The notes beneath the pieces are model-generated. The model searched no databases. It was not told the DNA's origin and saw only the letters and a list, made by a program, of their open reading frames with translations. A stretch of DNA of 64,000 nucleotides, from the NCBI GenBank assembly GCA_964036045.1, contig OZ038382.1, positions 43,168,090-43,232,089 on the forward strand, in the 5' to 3' direction. The position numbers and the translations under genes were made by a program. Origin of the DNA: Eutreptiella sp. 'Long Island Sound 2002'. Taxonomy: Eukaryota; Euglenozoa; Euglenophyceae; Eutreptiales; Eutreptiaceae. Within the stretch, counting starts at the first letter, position 1. Every line of letters starts with the position of its first letter. Shown here piece by piece: positions 10,177 to 24,800 of the stretch.

Positions 10177-12266
10177 ATGAAGTGTGGTGATACTTGCCGA
10201 CACAATATCTCAAAATTGAATTCGGGACTTTCTGTCAAGTTATTGCAGCTCCCCCTTCAGCGTTCCGGGAAGGCATTAGAAGAAAATTTAGAAGGGGCAT
10301 GTTCCATATTTTTGCAAAAAAGTTTCATTTTGGTACGCCACATTTATTGGATTTTCAGGTTGCTGCGTGGTGGTTGGCTAGGCTGTACGCGTGCTTTCGT
10401 AAAGTGGCACCTTTCGCCCTACCCGTTGAAGTTTTCGCTCTGGTCCACTGCCACCACACACCCACACTGCCATTGCACCCCCCGCCACCCCCGCGCGCGC
10501 GCGCTCGCTCGCCTCGTCTCGTCAAGCCAAGGCATGGCTGGCTTGGCTTGGCATGGTATGGTATGGCTTGGTGTGAGAGCCAGGTGCTTTCATAATGAAG
10601 TGTGGTGATACTTGCCGACACAATATCTCAAAATTGAATTCGGGACTTTCTGTCAAGTTATTGCAGCTCCCCCTTCAGCGTTCCGGGAAGGCATTAGAAG
10701 AAAATTTAGAAGGGGCATGTTCCATATTTTTGCAAAAAAGTTTCATTTTGGTACGCCACATTTATTGGATTTTCAGGTTGCTGCGTGGTGGTTGGCTAGG
10801 CTGTACGCGTGCTTTCGTAAAGTGGCACCTTTCGCCCTACCCGTTGAAGTTTTCGCTCTGGTCCACTGCCACCACACACCCACACTGCCATTGCACCCCC
10901 CGCCACCCCCGCGCGCGCGCGCTCGCTCGCCTCGTCTCGTCAAGCCAAGGCATGGCTGGCTTGGCTTGGCATGGTATGGTATGGCTTGGTGTGAGAGCCA
11001 GGTGCTTTCATAATGAAGTGTGGTGATACTTGCCGACACAATATCTCAAAATTGAATTCGGGACTTTCTGTCAAGTTATTGCAGCTCCCCCTTCAGCGTT
11101 CCGGGAAGGCATTAGAAGAAAATTTAGAAGGGGCATGTTCCATATTTTTGCAAAAAAGTTTCATTTTGGTACGCCACATTTATTGGATTTTCAGGTTGCT
11201 GCGTGGTGGTTGGCTAGGCTGTACGCGTGCTTTCGTAAAGTGGCACCTTTCGCCCTACCCGTTGAAGTTTTCGCTCTGGTCCACTGCCACCACACACCCA
11301 CACTGCCATTGCACCCCCCGCCACCCCCGCGCGCGCGCGCTCGCTCGCCTCGTCTCGTCAAGCCAAGGCATGGCTGGCTTGGCTTGGCATGGTATGGTAT
11401 GGCTTGGTGTGAGAGCCAGGTGCTTTCATAATGAAGTGTGGTGATACTTGCCGACACAATATCTCAAAATTGAACTCGGGACTTTCTGTCAAGTTATTGC
11501 AGCTCCCCCTTCAGCGTTCCGGAAGGGCATTAGAAGAAAATTTAGAAGGGGCATGTTCCATATTTTTGCAAAAAAGTTTCATTTTGGTCCGCCACATTTA
11601 TTGGATTTTCAGGTTGCTGTGTGGTGGTTGGCTAGGCTGTACGCGTGCTTTCGTAAAGTGGCACCTTTCGCCCTACCCGTTGAAGTTTTCGCTCTGGTCC
11701 ACTGCCACCACACACCCACACTGCCATTGCACCCCCCGCCACCCCCGCGCGCGCGCGCTCGCTCGCCTCGTCTCGTCAAGCCAAGGCATGGCTGGCTTGG
11801 CTTGGCATGGTATGGTATGGCTTGGTCCGAGAGCCAGGTGCTTTCATAATGAAGTGTGGTGATACTTGCCGACACAATATCTCAAAATTGAATTCGGGAC
11901 TTTCTGTCAAGTTATTGCAGCTCCCCCTTCAGCGTTCCGGGAAGGCATTAGAAGAAAATTTAGAAGGGGCATGTTCCATATTTTTGCAAAAAAGTTTCAT
12001 TTTGGTACGCCACATTTATTGGATTTTCAGGTTGCTGCGTGGTGGTTGGCTAGGCTGTACGCGTGCTTTCGTAAAGTGGCACCTTTCGCCCTACCCGTTG
12101 AAGTTTTCGCTCTGGTCCACTGCCACCACACACCGACACTGCCATTGCACCCCCCGCCACCCCCGCGCGCGCGCGCTCGCTCGCCTCGTCTCGTCAAGCC
12201 AAGGCATGGCTGGCTTGGCTTGGCATGGTATGGTATGGCTTGGTGTGAGAGCCAGGTGCTTTCATA

Positions 12267-12683
12267 ATGAAGTGTGGTGATACTTGCCGACACAATATCT
12301 CAAAATTGAATTCGGGACTTTCTGTCAAGTTATTGCAGCTCCCCCTTCAGCGTTCCGGGAAGGCATTAGAAGAAAATTTAGAAGGGGCATGTTCCATATT
12401 TTTGCAAAAAAGTTTCATTTTGGTACGCCACATTTATTGGATTTTCAGGTTGCTGCGTGGTGGTTGGCTAGGCTGTACGCGTGCTTTCGTAAAGTGGCAC
12501 CTTTCGCCCTACCCGTTGAAGTTTTCGCTCTGGTCCACTGCCACCACACACCCACACTGCCATTGCACCCCCCGCAACCCCGCGCGCGCGCGCTCGCTCG
12601 CCTCGTCTCGTCAAGCCAAGGCATGGCTGGCTTGGCTTGGCATGGTATGGTATGGCTTGGTGTGAGAGCCAGGTGCTTTCATA
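12267..12683 (+). repeat. 417-bp unit (-1), copy of 2652-3068
   Basis: It carries the same CCGCAACCCCGCG form as the unit at 2652, as expected for its duplicate. Confidence 0.9.
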
Positions 12684-15600
12684 ATGAAGTGTGGTGATAC
12701 TTGCCGACACAATATCTCAAAATTGAATTCGGGACTTTCTGTCAAGTTATTGCAGCTCCCCCTTCAGCGTTCCGGGAAGGCATTAGAAGAAAATTTAGAA
12801 GGGGCATGTTCCATATTTTTGCAAAAAAGTTTCATTTTGGTACGCCACATTTATTGGATTTTCAGGTTGCTGCGTGGTGGTTGGCTAGGCTGTACGCGTG
12901 CTTTCGTAAAGTGGCACCTTTCGCCCTACCCGTTGAAGTTTTCGCTCTGGTCCACTGCCACCACACACCCACACTGCCATTGCACCCCCCGCCACCCCCC
13001 CGCGCGCGCGCTCGCTCGCCTCGTCTCGTCAAGCCAAGGCATGGCTGGCTTGGCTTGGCATGGTATGGTATGGCTTGGTGTGAGAGCCAGGTGCTTTCAT
13101 AATGAAGTGTGGTGATACTTGCCGACACAATATCTCAAAATTGAATTCGGGACTTTCTGTCAAGTTATTGCAGCTCCCCCTTCAGCGTTCCGGGAAGGCA
13201 TTAGAAGAAAATTTAGAAGGGGCATGTTCCATATTTTTGCAAAAAAGTTTCATTTTGGTACGCCACATTTATTGGATTTTCAGGGCGCTGCGTGGTGGTT
13301 GGCTAGGCTGTACGCGTGCTTTCGTAAAGTGGCACCTTTCGCCCTACCCGTTGAAGTTTTCGCTCTGGTCCACTGCCACCACACACCCACACTGCCATTG
13401 CACCCCCCGCCACCCCCGCGCGCGCGCGCTCGCTCGCCTCGTCTCGTCAAGCCAAGGCATGGCTGGCTTGGCTTGGCATGGTATGGTATGGCTTGGTGTG
13501 AGAGCCAGGTGCTTTCATAATGAAGTGTGGTGATACTTGCCGACACAATATCTCAAAATTGAATTCGGGACTTTCTGTCAAGTTATTGCAGCTCCCCCTT
13601 CGGCGTTCCGGGAAGGCATTAGAAGAAAATTTAGAAGGGGCATGTTTCATATTTTTGCAAAAAAGTTTCATTTTGGTACGCCACATTTATTGGATTTTCA
13701 GGTTGCTGCGTGGTGGTTGGCTAGGCTGTACGCGTGCTTTCGTAAAGTGGCACCTTTCGCCCTACCCGTTGAAGTTTTCGCTCTGGTCCACTGCCACCAC
13801 ACACCCACACTGCCATTGCACCCCCCGCCACCCCCCCGCGCGCGCGCTCGCTCGCCTCGTCTCGTCAAGCCAAGGCATGGCTGGCTTGGCTTGGCATGGT
13901 ATGGTATGGCTTGGTGTGAGAGCCAGGTGCTTTCATAATGAAGTGTGGTGATACTTGCCGACACAATATCTCAAAATTGAATTCGGGACTTTCTGTCAAG
14001 TTATTGCAGCTCCCCCTTCAGCGATCCGGGAAGGCATTAGAAGAAAATTTAGAAGGGGCATGTTCCATATTTTTGCAAAAAAGTTTCATTTTGGTACGCC
14101 ACATTTATTGGATTTTCAGGTTGCTGCGTGGTGGTTGGCTAGGCTGTACGCGTGCTTTCGTAAAGTGGCACCTTTCGCCCTACCCGTTGAAGTTTTCGCT
14201 CTGGTCCACTGCCACCACACACCCACACTGCCATTGCACCCCCCGCCACCCCCGCGCGCGCGCGCTCGCTCGCCTCGTCTCGTCAAGCCAAGGCATGGCT
14301 GGCTTGGCTTGGCATGGTATGGTATGGCTTGGTGTGAGAGCCAGGTGCTTTCATAATGAAGTGTGGTGATACTTGCCGACACAATATCTCAAAATTGAAT
14401 TCGGGACTTTCTGTCAAGTTATTGCAGCTCCCCCTTCAGCGTTCCGGGAAGGCATTAGAAGAAAATTTAGAAGGGGCATGTTCCATATTTTTGCAAAAAA
14501 GTTTCATTTTGGTACGCCACATTTATTGGATTTTCAGGTTGCTGCGTGGTGGTTGGCTAGGCTGTACGCGTGCTTTCGTAAAGTGGCACCTTTCGCCCTA
14601 CCCGTTGAAGTTTTCGCTCTGGTCCACTGCCACCACACACCCACACTGCCATTGCACCCCCCGCCACCCCCGCGCGCGCGCGCTCGCTCGCCTCGTCTCG
14701 TCAAGCCAAGGCATGGCTGGCTTGGCTTGGCATGGTATGGTATGGCTTGGTGTGAGAGCCAGGTGCTTTCATAATGAAGTGTGGTGATACTTGCCGACAC
14801 AATATCTCAAAATTGAATTCGGGACTTTCTGTCAAGTTATTGCAGCTCCCCCTTCAGCGTTCCGGGAAGGCATTAGAAGAAAATTTAGAAGGGGCATGTT
14901 CCATATTTTTGCAAAAAAGTTTCATTTTGGTACGCCACATTTATTGGATTTTCAGGTTGCTGCGTGGTGGTTGGCTAGGCTGTACGCGTGCTTTCGTAAA
15001 GTGGCACCTTTCGCCCTACCCGTTGAAGTTTTCGCTCTGGTCCACTGCCACCACACACCCACACTGCCATTGCACCCCCCGCCACCCCCGCGCGCGCGCG
15101 CTCGCTCGCCTCGTCTCGTCAAGCCAAGGCATGGCTGGCTTGGCTTGGCATGGTATGGTATGGCTTGGTGTGAGAGCCAGGTGCTTTCATAATGAAGTGT
15201 GGTGATACTTGCCGACACAATATCTCAAAATTGAATTCGGGACTTTCTGTCAAGTTATTGCAGCTCCCCCTTCAGCGTTCCGGGAAGGCATTAGAAGAAA
15301 ATTTAGAAGGGGCATGTTCCATATTTTTGCAAAAAAGTTTCATTTTGGTACGCCACATTTATTGGATTTTCAGGTTGCTGCGTGGTGGTTGGCTAGGCTG
15401 TACGCGTGCTTTCGTAAAGTGGCACCTTTCGCCCTACCCGTTGAAGTTTTCGCTCTGGTCCACTGCCACCACACACCCACACTGCCATTGCACCCCCCGC
15501 CACCCCCGCGCGCGCGCGCTCGCTCGCCTCGTCTCGTCAAGCCAAGGCATGGCTGGCTTGGCTTGGCATGGTATGGTATGGCTTGGTGTGAGAGCCAGGT

Positions 15601-18600
15601 GCTTTCATAATGAAGTGTGGTGATACTTGCCGACACAATATCTCAAAATTGAACTCGGGACTTTCTGTCAAGTTATTGCAGCTCCCCCTTCAGCGTTCCG
15701 GGAAGGCATTAGAAGAAAATTTAGAAGGGGCATGTTCCATATTTTTGCAAAAAAGTTTCATTTTGGTACGCCACATTTATTGGATTTTCAGGTTGCTGCG
15801 TGGTGGTTGGCTAGGCTGTACGCGTGCTTTCGTAAAGTGGCACCTTTCGCCCTACCTGTTGAAGTTTTCGCTCTGGTCCACTGCCACCACACACCCACAC
15901 TGCCATTGCACCCCCCGCCACCCCCGCGCGCGCGCGCTCGCTCGCCTCGTCTCGTCAAGCCAAGGCATGGCTGGCTTGGCTTGGCATGGTATGGTATGGC
16001 TTGGTGTGAGAGCCAGGTGCTTTCATAATGAAGTGTGGTGATACTTGCCGACAAAATATCTCAAAATTGAATTCGGGACTTTCTGTCAAGTTATTGCAGC
16101 TCCCCCTTCAGCGTTCCGGGAAGGCATTAGAAGAAAATTTAGAAGGGGCATGTTCCATATTTTTGCAAAAAAGTTTCATTTTGGTACGCCACATTTATTG
16201 GATTTTCAGGTTGCTGCGTGGTGGTTGGCTAGGCTGTACGCGTGCTTTCGTAAAGTGGCACCTTTCGCCCTACCCGTTGAAGTTTTCGCTCTGGTCCACT
16301 GCCACCACACACCCACACTGCCATTGCACCCCCCGCCACCCCCGCGCGCGCGCGCTCGCTCGCCTCGTCTCGTCAAGCCAAGGCATGGCTGGCTTGGCTT
16401 GGCATGGTATGGTATGGCTTGGTGTGAGAGCCAGGTGCTTTCATAATGAGGTGTGGTGATACTTGCCGACACAATATCTCAAAATTGAACTCGGGACTTT
16501 CTGTCAAGTTATTGCAGCTCCCCCTTCAGCGTTCCGGGAAGGCATTAGAAGAAAATTTAGAAGGGGCATGTTCCATATTTTTGCAAAAAAGTTTCATTTT
16601 GGTACGCCACATTTATTGGATTTTCAGGTTGCTGCGTGGTGGTTGGCTAGGCTGTACGCGTGCTTTCGTAAAGTGGCACCTTTCGCCCTACCCGTTGAAG
16701 TTTCCGCTCTGGTCCACTGCCACCACACACCCACACTGCCATTGCACCCCCCGCCACCCCCGCGCGCGCGCGCTCGCTCGCCTCGTCTCGTCAAGCCAAG
16801 GCATGGCTGGCTTGGCTTGGCATGGTATGGTATGGCTTGGTGTGAGAGCCAGGTGCTTTCATAATGAAGTGTGGTGATACTTGCCGACACAATATCTCAA
16901 AATTGAATTCGGGACTTTCTGTCAAGTTATTGCAGCTCCCCCTTCAGCGTTCCGGGAAGGCATTAGAAGAAAATTTAGAAGGGGCATGTTCCATATTTTT
17001 GCAAAAAAGTTTCATTTTGGTACGCCACATTTATTGGATTTTCAGGTTGCTGCGTGGTGGTTGGCTAGGCTGTACGCGTGCCTTCGTAAAGTGGCACCTT
17101 TCGCCCTACCCGTTGAAGTTTTCGCTCTGGTCCACTGCCACCACACACCCACACTGCCATTGCACCCCCCGCCACCCCCGCGCGCGCGCGCTCGCTCGCC
17201 TCGTCTCGTCAAGCCAAGGCATGGCTGGCTTGGCTTGGCATGGTATGGTATGGCTTGGTGTGAGAGCCAGGTGCTTTCATAATGAAGTGTGGTGATACTT
17301 GCCGACACAATATCTCAAAATTGAATTCGGGACTTTCTGTCAAGTTATTGCAGCTCCCCCTTCAGCGTTCCGGGAAGGCATTAGAAGAAAATTTAGAAGG
17401 GGCATGTTCCATATTTTTGCAAAAAAGTTTCATTTTGGTACGCCACATTTATTGGATTTTCAGGTTGCTGCGTGGTGGTTGGCTAGGCTGTACGCGTGCT
17501 TTCGTAAAGTGGCACCTTTCGCCCTACCCGTTGAAGTTTTCGCTCTGGTCCACTGCCACCACACACCCACACTGCCATTGCACCCCCCGCCACCCCCGCG
17601 CGCGCGCGCTCGCTCGCCTCGTCTCGTCAAGCCAAGGCATGGCTGGCTTGGCTTGGCATGGTATGGTATGGCTTGGTGTGAGGGCCAGGTGCTTTCATAA
17701 TGAAGTGTGGTGATACTTGCCGACACAATATCTCAAAATTGAATTCGGGACTTTCTGTCAAGTTATTGCAGCTCCCCCTTCAGCGTTCCGGGAAGGCATT
17801 AGAAGAAAATTTAGAAGGGGCATGTTCCATATTTTTGCAAAAAAGTTTCATTTTGGTACGCCACATTTATTGGATTTTCAGGTTGCTGTGTGGTGGTTGG
17901 CTAGGCTGTACGCGTGCTTTCGTAAAGTGGCACCTTTCGCCCTACCCGTTGAAGTTTTCGCTCTGGTCCACTGCCACCACACACCCACACTGCCATTGCA
18001 CCCCCCGCCACCCCCGCGCGCGCGCGCTCGTTCGCCTCGTCTCGTCAAGCCAAGGCATGGCTGGCTTGGCTTGGCATGGTATGGTATGGCTTGGTGTGAG
18101 AGCCAGGTGCTTTCATAATGAAGTGTGGTGATACTTGCCGACACAATATCTCAAAATTGAATGCGGGACTTTCTGTCAAGTTATTGCAGCTCCCCCTTCA
18201 GCGTTCCGGGAAGGCATTAGAAGAAAATTTAGAAGGGGCATGCTCCATATTTTTGCAAAAAAGTTTCATTTTGGTACGCCACATTTATTGGATTTTCAGG
18301 TTGCTGTGTGGTGGTTGGCTAGGCTGTACGCGTGCTTTCGTAAAGTGGCACCTTTCGCCCTACCCGTTGAAGTTTTCGCTCTGGTCCACTGCCACCACAC
18401 ACCCACACTGCCATTGCACCCCCCGCCACCCCCGCGCGCGCGCGCTCGCTCGCCTCGTCTCGTCAAGCCAAGGCATGGCTGGCTTGGCTTGGCATGCTAT
18501 GGTATGGCTTGGTGTGAGAGCCAGGTGCTTTCATAATGAAGTGTGGTGATACTTGCCGACACAATATCTCAAAATTGAATTCGGGACTTTCTGTCAAGTT

Positions 18601-18953
18601 ATTGCAGCTCCCCCTTCAGCGTTCCGGGAAGGCATTAGAAGAAAATTTAGAAGGGGCATGTTCCATATTTTTGCAAAAAAGTTTCATTTTGGTACGCCAC
18701 ATTTATTGGATTTTCAGGTTGCTGCGTGGTGGTTGGCTAGGCTGTACGCGTGCTTTCGTAAAGTGGCACCTTTCGCCCTACCCGTTGAGGTTTTCGCTCT
18801 GGTCCACTGCCACCACACACCCACACTGCCATTGCACCCCCCGCCACCCCCGCGCGCGCGCGCTCGCTCGCCTCGTCTCGTCAAGCCAAGGCATGGCTGG
18901 CTTGGCTTGGCATGGTATGGTATGGCTTGGTGTGAGAGCCAGGTGCTTTCATA

Positions 18954-19373
18954 ATGAAGTGTGGTGATACTTGCCGACACAATATCTCAAAATTGAATTC
19001 GGGACTTTCTGTCAAGTTATTGCAGCTCCCCCTTCAGCGTTCCGGGAAGGCATTAGAAGAAAATTTAGAAGGGGCATGTTCCATATTTTTGCAAAAAAGT
19101 TTCATTTTGGTACGCCACATTTATTGGATTTTCAGGTTGCTGCGTGGTGGTTGGCTAGGCTGTACGCGTGCTTTCGTAAAGTGGCACCTTTCGCCCTACC
19201 CGTTGAGGTTTTCGCTCTGGTCCACTGCCACCACACACCCACACTGCCATTGCACCCCCCGCCACCCCCGCGCGCGCGCGCGCTCGCTCGCCTCGTCTCG
19301 TCAAGCCAAGGCATGGCTGGCTTGGCTTGGCATGGTATGGTATGGCTTGGTGTGAGAGCCAGGTGCTTTCATA
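18954..19373 (+). repeat. 420-bp unit (+2), right end of copy 2
   Basis: It has the same expanded CG tract as unit 9757 and differs by GAGG instead of GAAG at 19207. Beyond it the sequence (unit 19374, seven-C form) no longer matches what follows copy 1. Confidence 0.9.
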
Positions 19374-21887
19374 ATGAAGTGTGGTGATACTTGCCGACAC
19401 AATATCTCAAAATTGAATTCGGGACTTTCTGTCAAGTTATTGCAGCTCCCCCTTCAGCGTTCCGGGAAGGCATTAGAAGAAAATTTAGAAGGGGCATGTT
19501 CCATATTTTTGCAAAAAAGTTTCATTTTGGTACGCCACATTTATTGGATTTTCAGGTTGCTGCGTGGTGGTTGGCTAGGCTGTACGCGTGCTTTCGTAAA
19601 GTGGCACCTTTCGCCCTACCCGTTGAAGTTTTCGCTCTGGTCCACTGCCACCACACACCCACACTGCCATTGCACCCCCCGCCACCCCCCCGCGCGCGCG
19701 CTCGCTCGCCTCGTCTCGTCAAGCCAAGGCATGGCTGGCTTGGCTTGGCATGGTATGGTATGGCTTGGTGTGAGAGCCAGGTGCTTTCATAATGAAGTGT
19801 GGTGATACTTGCCGACACAATATCTCAAAATTGAATTCGGGACTTTCTGTCAAGTTATTGCAGCTCCCCCTTCAGCGTTCCGGGAAGGCATTAGAAGAAA
19901 ATTTAGAAGGGGCATGTTCCATATTTTTGCAAAAAAGTTTCATTTTGGTACGCCACATTTATTGGATTTTCAGGTTGCTGTGTGGTGGTTGGCTAGGCTG
20001 TACGTGTGCTTTCGTAAAGTGGCACCTTTCGCCCTACCCGTTGAGGTTTTCGCTCTGGTCCACTGCCACCACACACCCACACTGCCATTGCACCCCCCGC
20101 CACCCCCGCGCGCGCGCGCTCGCTCGCCTCGTCTCGTCAAGCCAAGGCATGGCTGGCTTGGCTTGGCATGGTATGGTATGGCTTGGTGTGAGAGCCGGGT
20201 GCTTTCATAATGAAGTGTGGTGATACTTGCCGACACAATATCTCAAAATTGAATTCGGGACTTTCTGTCAAGTTATTGCAGCTCCCCCTTCAGCGTTCCG
20301 GGAAGGCATTAGAAGAAAATTTAGAAGGGGCATGTTCCATATTTTTGCAAAAAAGTTTCATTTTGGTACGCCACATTTATTGGATTTTCAGGTTGCTGCG
20401 TGGTGGTTGGCTAGGCTGTACGCGTGCTTTCGTAAAGTGGCACCTTTCGCCCTACCCGTTGAAGTTTTCGCTCTGGTCCACTGCCACCACACACCCACAC
20501 TGCCATTGCACCCCCCGCCACCCCCGCGCGCGCGCGCGCTCGCTCGCCTCGTTTCGTCAAGCCAAGGCATGGCTGGCTTGGCTTGGCATGGTATGGTATG
20601 GCTTGGTGTGAGAGGCAGGTGCTTTCATAATGAAGTGTGGTGATACTTGCCGACACAATATCTCAAAATTGAATTCGGGACTTTCTGTCAAGTTATTGCA
20701 GCTCCCCCTTCAGCGTTCCGGGAAGGCATTAGAAGAAAATTTAGAAGGGGCATGTTCCATATTTTTGCAAAAAAGTTTCATTTTGGTACGCCACATTTAT
20801 TGGATTTTCAGGTTGCTGTGTGGTGGTTGGCTAGGCTGTACGCGTGTATTCGTAAAGTGGCACCTTTCGCCCTACCCGTTGAAGTTTTCGCTCTGGTCCA
20901 CTGCCACCACACACCCACACTGCCATTGCACCCCCCGCCACCCCCGCGCGCGCGCGCTCGCTCGCCTCATCTCGTCAAGCCAAGGCATGGCTGGCTTGGC
21001 TTGGCATGGTATGGTATGGCTTGGTGTGAGAGCCAGGTGCTTTCATAATGAAGTGTGGTGATACTTGCCGACACAATATCTCAAAATTGAATTCGGGACT
21101 TTCTGTCAAGTTATTGCAGCTCTCCCTTCAGCGTTCCGGGAAGGCATTAGAAGAAAATTTAGAAGGGGCATGTTCCATATTTTTGCAAAAAAGTTTCATT
21201 TTGGTACGCCACATTTATTGGATTTTCAGGTTGCTGTGTGGTGGTTGGCTAGGCTGTACGCGTGCTTTCGTAAAGTGGCACCTTTCGCCCTACCCGTTGA
21301 GGTTTTCGCTCTGGTCCACTGCCACCACACACCCACAGTGCCATTGCACCCCCCGCCACCCCCGCGCGCGCGCGCTCGCTCGCCTCGTCTCGTCAAGCCA
21401 AGGCATGGCTGGCTTGGCTTGGCATGGTATGGTATGGCTTGGTGTGAGAGCCAGGTGCTTTCATAATGAAGTGTGGTGATACTTGCCGACACAATATCTC
21501 AAAATTGAATTCGGGACTTTCTGTCAAGTTATTGCAGCTCCCCCTTCAGCGTTCCGGGAAGGCATTAGAAGAAAATTTAGAAGGGGCATGTTCCATATTT
21601 TTGCAAAAAACTTTCATTTTGGTACGCCACATTTATTGGATTTTCAGGTTGCTGCGTGGTGGTTGGCTAGGCTGTACGCTTGCTTTCGTAAAGTGGCACC
21701 TTTCGCCCTACCCGTTGAAGTTTTCGCTCTGGTCCACTGCCACCACACACCCACACTGCCATTGCACCCCCCGCCACCCCCCCGCGCGCGCGCGCGCTCG
21801 CTCGCCTCGTTTCGTCAAGCCAAGGCATGGCTGGCTTGGCTTGGCATGGTATGGTATGGCTTGGTGTGAGAGCCAGGTGCTTTCATA
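19374..21887 (+). repeat. Mixed zone of six units with CG-tract expansions
   Basis: Units start at 19374, 19792, 20210 (420 bp), 20630, 21048 and 21466 (422 bp). CG and TG alleles alternate, and several units have unique changes: TACGTGTGC (20005), AGAGGCAGG (unit 20210), GCGTGTATTCG (unit 20630), CTCTCCCTTC (unit 21048). The 21466 unit has both a seven-C run and an enlarged CG tract, the largest length change in the window, together with AAAAAACTTTC in place of AAAAAAGTTTC. CTCGTTTCG is shared by units 20210, 21466 and 25650. Confidence 0.85.
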
Positions 21888-24800
21888 ATGAAGTGTGGTG
21901 ATACTTGCCGACACAATATCTCAAAATTGAATTCGGGACTTTCTGTCAAGTTATTGCAGCTCCCCCTTCAGCGTTCCGGGAAGGCATTAGAAGAAAATTT
22001 AGAAGGGGCATGTTCCATATTTTTGCAAAAAAGTTTCATTTTGGTACGCCACATTTATTGGATTTTCAGGTTGCTGTGTGGTGGTTGGCTAGGCTGTACG
22101 CGTGCTTTCGTAAAGTGGCACCTTTCGCCCTACCCGTTGAAGTTTTCGCTCTGGTCCACTGCAACCACACACCCACACTGCCATTGCACCCCCCGCCACC
22201 CCCGCGCGCGCGCGCTCGCTCGCCTCATCTCGTCAAGCCAAGGCATGGCTGGCTTGGCTTTGCATGGTATGGTATGGCTTGGTGTGAGAGCCAGGTGCTT
22301 TCATAATGAAGTGTGGTGATACTTGCCGACACAATATCTCAAAATTGAATTCGGGACTTTCTGTCAAGTTATTGCAGCTCCCCCTTCAGCGTTCCGGGAA
22401 GGCATTAGAAGAAAATTTAGAAGGGGCATGTTCCATATTTTTGCAAAAAAGTTTCATTTTGGTACGCCACATTTATTGGATTTTCAGGTTGCTGCGTGGT
22501 GGTTGGCTAGGCTGTACGCGTGCTTTCGTAAAGTGGCACCTTTCGCCCTACCCGTTGAAGTTTTCGCTCTGGTCCACTGCCACCACACACCCACACTGCC
22601 ATTGCACCCCCCGCCACCCCCCCGCGCGCGCGCTCGCTCGCCTCGTCTCGTCAAGCCAAGGCATGGCTGGCTTGGCTTGGAATGGTAGGGTATGGCTGGG
22701 TGTGAGAGCCAGGTGCTTTCATAATGAAGTGTGGTGATACTTGCCGACACAATATCTCAAAATTGAATTCGGGACTTTCTGTCAAGTTATTGCAGCTCCC
22801 CCTTCAGCGTTCCGGGAAGGCATTAGAAGAAAATTTAGAAGGGGCATGTTCCATATTTTTGCAAAAAAGTTTCATTTTGGTACGCCACATTTATTGGATT
22901 TTCAGGTTGCTGTGTGGTGGTTGGCTAGGCTGTACGCGTGCTTTCGTAAAGTGGCACCTTTCGCCCTACCCGTTGAGGTTTTCGCTCTGGTCCACTGCCA
23001 CCACACACCCACACTGCCATTGCACCCCCCGCCACCCCCGCGCGCGCGCGCTCGCTCGCCTCGTCTCGTCAAGCCAAGGCATGGCTGGCTTGGCTTGGCA
23101 TGGTATGGTATGGCTTGGTGTGAGAGCCAGGTGCTTTCATAATGAAGTGTGGTGATACTTGCCGACACAATATCTCAAAATTGAATTCGGGAATTTCTGT
23201 CAAGTTATTGCAGCTCCCCCTTCAGCGTTCCGGGAAGGCATTAGAAGAAAATTTAGAAGGGGCATGTTCCATATTTTTGCAAAAAAGTTTCATTTTGGTA
23301 CGCCACATTTATTGGATTTTCAGGTTGCTGTGTGGTGGTTGGCTAGGCTGTACGCGTGCTTTCGTAAAGTGGCACCTTTCGCCCTACCCGTTGAAGTTTT
23401 CGCTCTGGTCCACTGCAACCACACACCCACACTGCCATTGCACCCCCCGCCACCCCCGCGCGCGCGCGCTCGCTCGCCTCATCTCGTCAAGCCAAGGCAT
23501 GGCTGGCTTGGCTTTGCATGGTATGGTATGGCTTGGTGTGAGAGCCAGGTGCTTTCATAATGAAGTGTGGTGATACTTGCCGACACAATATCTCAAAATT
23601 GAATTCGGGACTTTCTGTCAAGTTATTGCAGCTCCCCCTTCAGCGTTCCGGGAAGGCATTAGAAGAAAATTTAGAAGGGGCATGTTCCATATTTTTGCAA
23701 AAAAGTTTCATTTTGGTACGCCACATTTATTGGATTTTCAGGTTGCTGCGTGGTGGTTGGCTAGGCTGTACGCGTGCTTTCGTAAAGTGGCACCTTTCGC
23801 CCTACCCGTTGAAGTTTTCGCTCTGGTCCACTGCCACCACACACCCACACTGCCATTGCACCCCCCGCCACCCCCCCGCGCGCGCGCTCGCTCGCCTCGT
23901 CTCGTCAAGCCAAGGCATGGCTGGCTTGGCTTGGAATGGTAGGGTATGGCTGGGTGTGAGAGCCAGGTGCTTTCATAATGAAGTGTGGTGATACTTGCCG
24001 ACACAATATCTCAAAATTGAATTCGGGACTTTCTGTCAAGTTATTGCAGCTCCCCCTTCAGCGTTCCGGGAAGGCATTAGAAGAAAATTTAGAAGGGGCA
24101 TGTTCCATATTTTTGCAAAAAAGTTTCATTTTGGTACGCCACATTTATTGGATTTTCAGGTTGCTGTGTGGTGGTTGGCTAGGCTGTACGCGTGCTTTCG
24201 TAAAGTGGCACCTTTCGCCCTACCCGTTGAGGTTTTCGCTCTGGTCCACTGCCACCACACACCCACACTGCCATTGCACCCCCCGCCACCCCCGCGCGCG
24301 CGCGCTCGCTCGCCTCGTCTCGTCAAGCCAAGGCATGGCTGGCTTGGCTTGGCATGGTATGGTATGGCTTGGTGTGAGAGCCAGGTGCTTTCATAATGAA
24401 GTGTGGTGATACTTGCCGACACAATATCTCAAAATCGAATTCGGGAATTTCTGTCAAGTTATTGCAGCTCCCCCTTCAGCGTTCCGGGAAGGCATTAGAA
24501 GAAAATTTAGAAGGGGCATGTTCCATATTTTTGCAAAAAAGTTTCATTTTGGTACGCCACATTTATTGGATTTTCAGGTTGCTGCGTGGTGGTTGGCTAG
24601 GCTGTACGCGTGCTTTCGTAAAGTGGCACCTTTCGCCCTACCCGTTGAAGTTTTCGCTCTGGTCCACTGCCACCACACACCCACACTGCCATTGCACCCC
24701 CCGCCACCCCCCCGCGCGCGCGCTCGCTCGCCTCGTCTCGTCAAGCCAAGGCATGGCTGGCTTGGCTTGGCATGGTAGGGTATGGCTGGGTGTGAGAGCC

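Larger units (their letters stand above)
10177..19373 (+). repeat. 9.6-kb tandem duplication, copy 2 (22 units)
   Basis: This is the direct copy of 562-10176, with the same markers in the same order. I find only five base differences: 4021 G versus 13636 A, 1974 A versus 11589 C, 6835 A versus 16450 G, 8882 G versus 18497 C, and 10010 A versus 19207 G. One complete unit is absent, the counterpart of 8921-9338. That unit carries TTTAGGAGG, GTTGTTGTG and TACGCTTGC. Its loss from copy 2 is simpler than a gain in copy 1, because it differs from both neighbours. The near identity means the duplication is very recent. Confidence 0.95.
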
